This document shows positions 61,444 through 64,000 of a stretch of DNA of 64,000 nucleotides, piece after piece (positions within the stretch are counted from its first letter, which is position 1; each line of letters opens with the position of its first letter). The notes under the pieces are model-generated. The model was not told where the DNA came from. It saw nothing but the letters and a program-made list of their open reading frames with translations, and searched no databases. Location: assembly GCA_007844125.1 (NCBI GenBank), contig CM017560.1, forward strand, positions 800,401 through 864,400. Reading direction: 5' to 3'. The position numbers and the translations under genes are program-made. Source of the DNA: Sinonovacula constricta (lineage: Eukaryota; Mollusca; Bivalvia; Cardiida; Solecurtidae).

Positions 61444-61665
61444 CCCTTAATTTATGAATAAATGAATGAATAAATAAATAAATAAAAAAAGTAAAGTGAA
61501 GTGAAGTGAAGTAAAGTAAATAAATAAATAAATAAATAGATAGATAGATAAATAAATAAATAAATAAATGAATAACTGAATGAATGAATAAATTAATTAA
61601 TTAATAAAACACGAATAAATTAATAAATAAATGAGAAAATGAATGAATAATTAATTGAAACTGCA
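61444..61665. repeat. Tetranucleotide low-complexity tract
   Basis: Mixed AAAT, GAAT, AAGT and GATA repeats over about 220 bp. Confidence 0.93.
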
Positions 61666-62177
61666 ACAAGTCAAGGAAAAGAATACTTTAACCCAGTCAA
61701 CAAAAACCAAATAATGTAGTCCATTTGTCCCAAGCCATTTTCTGTTTGACCATTACTTTACATTTAAACACGCTGGAACAGCTTTCTACATTCAACGTAT
61801 TAACGCGCTTGCTCAGTGGACATTAAAAATGTCATCATTAAAGCACGGTCTAGCGGCCTCTGACGTATGCAGTTGCTTGGATACCGCAAGATCTTAAATA
61901 GACTGGTAAACCAATGCTTTCTGTTCAAATCAAATCCATCTATGTAAAATAGGAATTAACGCCAAAAAAGCTAGATCGATGTTCATCTAACTGATCTCAT
62001 TAGCTCAGTTACTCAAGAGTCAAAAAAATACTCAGTCCGCCCCAAAATAAATGCATGGTATGAAAAAATGACCACTTTAATTTATATCGTATCATAATAT
62101 ATTAAATCATAATTATATCGATATCATAACGCACTGGAAAGCTGCCCGGTTTTCAGCTGCAAAACAAACGCCTCTTT

Positions 62178-62692
62178 TAAAAGTGGTATCCGACAGTTTG
62201 GACCAATTTTTATCTCGCAAATATCCAAATAAGTCATTGTTATAAGGTCTTGCAAAATGCTGTTGATTGATGCACTAGAGCTGTGTGAACAGTGAAGCAT
62301 ACCCGCCCAACACACAAACACACACTTTTCATTACAAACGTATTTTGTACCTGAGCCTCGCTGTTATTTCTAAACTAAGAAAAACCACGTGACAAATAAC
62401 TTTCTAGATGACGTTATATAGTTATCCGATAAATCCGCTCTGACGTCGATATCTATTTTAGCAGATATTACTATCGTGCTTATTTATAGATTTATAGATT
62501 TGGAAACAATTAACTATTGAAGAGTTTGTCTTTTCCGATTTTACTGTTTAACAATATAGGTAGTGATCAAAACTATGAATTACATAGAATAAACTATGAA
62601 TTTATGCAAAAAGTACATGCAAGTACCATGCAAAAGTGGTAAGATATTGCCACATGCATTTAGTTGAGGAAACTCTCTGATATAACCTTTAT
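62178..62692 (-). mobile_element. MITE-like element, family A, copy 4
   Basis: Same family in reverse orientation: GTGGTATCCGACAGTTTGG at its plus-strand left end, core GACGTCGATATCTA, right end resembling CTGATATAACCTTTA. About 515 bp. Confidence 0.75.
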
Positions 62693-63504
62693 CAATAGAT
62701 TATACATTGGGACAAAAGTTGCAACACAGTCAGTGTCATTCGGCATTAGAAACTATTATACTTAACAAACAATACTTACCATGTAATTGCATTTTAACTA
62801 AATTAGGTCTACAATAATTGCTCATAAGTAAACCCTTACGCGACGAAAATACACTGAGTTTAAAATTAATTCCCATTTATTTATTTCGTCAAAACTACAC
62901 CCCTGTGATCTTAATCGTTTGCAACCTGGTATAGAGTCGCAAAGAGCAATGATGGAAAATATCTCGGCGTAGTATATAATGCATGGACGCTGGGACGCTA
63001 ATTCTAACATATTTTTTCCTATTCTCTAGTCACTGAGTGATATCCCAGTCAGTGTAGTTCTTTTAAAAACATGCATTATCAAAGCTATTGACATTACACA
63101 ATATAATACCGTCTGTTTAAACATATATAAATGTTATTTTTGTACACGCACTACTTTTTCTCTGGTAAGAAGACTTGTCGTGGGTACTATTATCGGATTA
63201 AGTGTTCATAAATTCAAATGAATTATTTTATATGTTGAAGATATAGGCATTTTTAGTAACGTGTGTAAAATACCGATTCTATATCTCATTTTTGCTATCT
63301 AATACCAGAAATTATCGATTGACGCTGTATTCATTTAAGGCACATGCCACATATGTCATGATATTGTAATGTAGTAAGGTTTTGATAATGTGTATAAATG
63401 ATGTTGCGATTCAATTTTTTAATTGATGGTGGAAATATTCTGACTGTATTAAATAATCGGTATGTAAAATTTAAGCTATCTGTTTATACTATTGTGGATC
63501 GTTT
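62693..63504. other. No gene seen
   Basis: AT-rich, no coding support on either strand. Confidence 0.6.
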
Positions 63505-64000
63505 TATAATCTACTACAAATCTACATCTCTTGGTCTACCACATTTTAATCTATTACAAATCTACATCTCTTGGTCTACCACATTATACTACTACAAACC
63601 TACATCTCTTGTTCTATCACATTTTAATCTATTACAAATCTACATCTCTTGGTCTACCACATTATAATCTACTACAAACCTACATCTCTTGTTCTACCAC
63701 ATTATAATCTACTACAAACCTACATCTCTTGGTCTACCACATTATAATCTACTACAAACCTACATCTCTTGTTCTACCACATTTTAATCTATTACAAATC
63801 TACATCTCTTGGTCTACCACATTATAATGTACTACAAACCTACATCTCTTGGTGTACCACATTATAATCTACTACAAATCTACATCTCTTGGTCTACCAC
63901 ATTATAATCTACTACAAACCTACATCTCTTGGTCTACCACATTATAATGTACTACAAACCTACATCTCTTGGTGTACCACATTATAATCTACTACAAATC
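63505..64000. repeat. 40-bp minisatellite running off the window
   Basis: About 12 units of 40 bp, CTACTACAAACCTACATCTC then TTGGTCTACCACATTATAAT. Variants TTGT, GTGTAC and TTTTAAT mark unit subtypes. Continues past 64000. Confidence 0.96.

Overview
This is a window of nuclear DNA from an animal. It is AT-rich, with small exons, GT-AG introns, microsatellites, minisatellites and several families of short interspersed elements. The gene content (an invertebrate-type fibrillar procollagen) and repeats ending in the AAGGGAGATAACT-type motif, which I remember as common in mollusc genomes, suggest a lophotrochozoan, most likely a bivalve mollusc. The group assignment is inference.

The main feature is one complete fibrillar procollagen gene on the minus strand, from the start codon at 34120 to the stop codon at 6311. 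I reconstructed 43 coding exons from the reading frame, GT/AG junctions and the unbroken Gly-X-Y register. They give a signal peptide, a 10-cysteine VWC domain, a short acidic N-propeptide and telopeptide, a triple helix of 1012 residues, a 26-residue C-telopeptide, and a COLF1 C-propeptide ending in ...CFMNA. The modelled chain is about 1403 aa. Most helix exons are 45, 54, 99 or 108 bp, the classical fibrillar collagen pattern. Oddities are a 7-residue break in the helix, loss of the two cysteines used for inter-chain bonds in vertebrate C-propeptides, an apparent 1-base deletion in exon 40, a 342-bp helix exon, and a 108-bp unit split into 72+36 bp. Its introns hold a 56-bp and a 50-bp minisatellite, (ATC)n arrays close to splice acceptors, a MITE and a SINE.

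From 34.1 to 41.1 kb is a gene-poor stretch with a dispersed repeat and a long CT microsatellite. From 41118 to 44443, minus strand, are four in-frame exons giving the last 322 aa of a basic, LPPI-motif-rich protein that I do not recognise; its 5' end was not found. From 44.4 to 53.5 kb I see only repeats: SINE-like pieces, a 153-bp tandem duplication, a pair of 105-bp direct repeats and a MITE.

From 53.56 to 59.17 kb is a 5.6-kb satellite built from 12-bp units, with a strong G excess on the plus strand and an internal tandem duplication of 2132 bp. It makes very long ORFs in several frames that are not genes. The remainder holds a compact G-quadruplex motif, tetranucleotide repeats, another MITE copy, and a 40-bp minisatellite running off the window end. 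At the left end are a broken Tc1/mariner transposase fragment and a TATA-like site before a Gln/His-rich open stretch that ends in a consensus splice donor.
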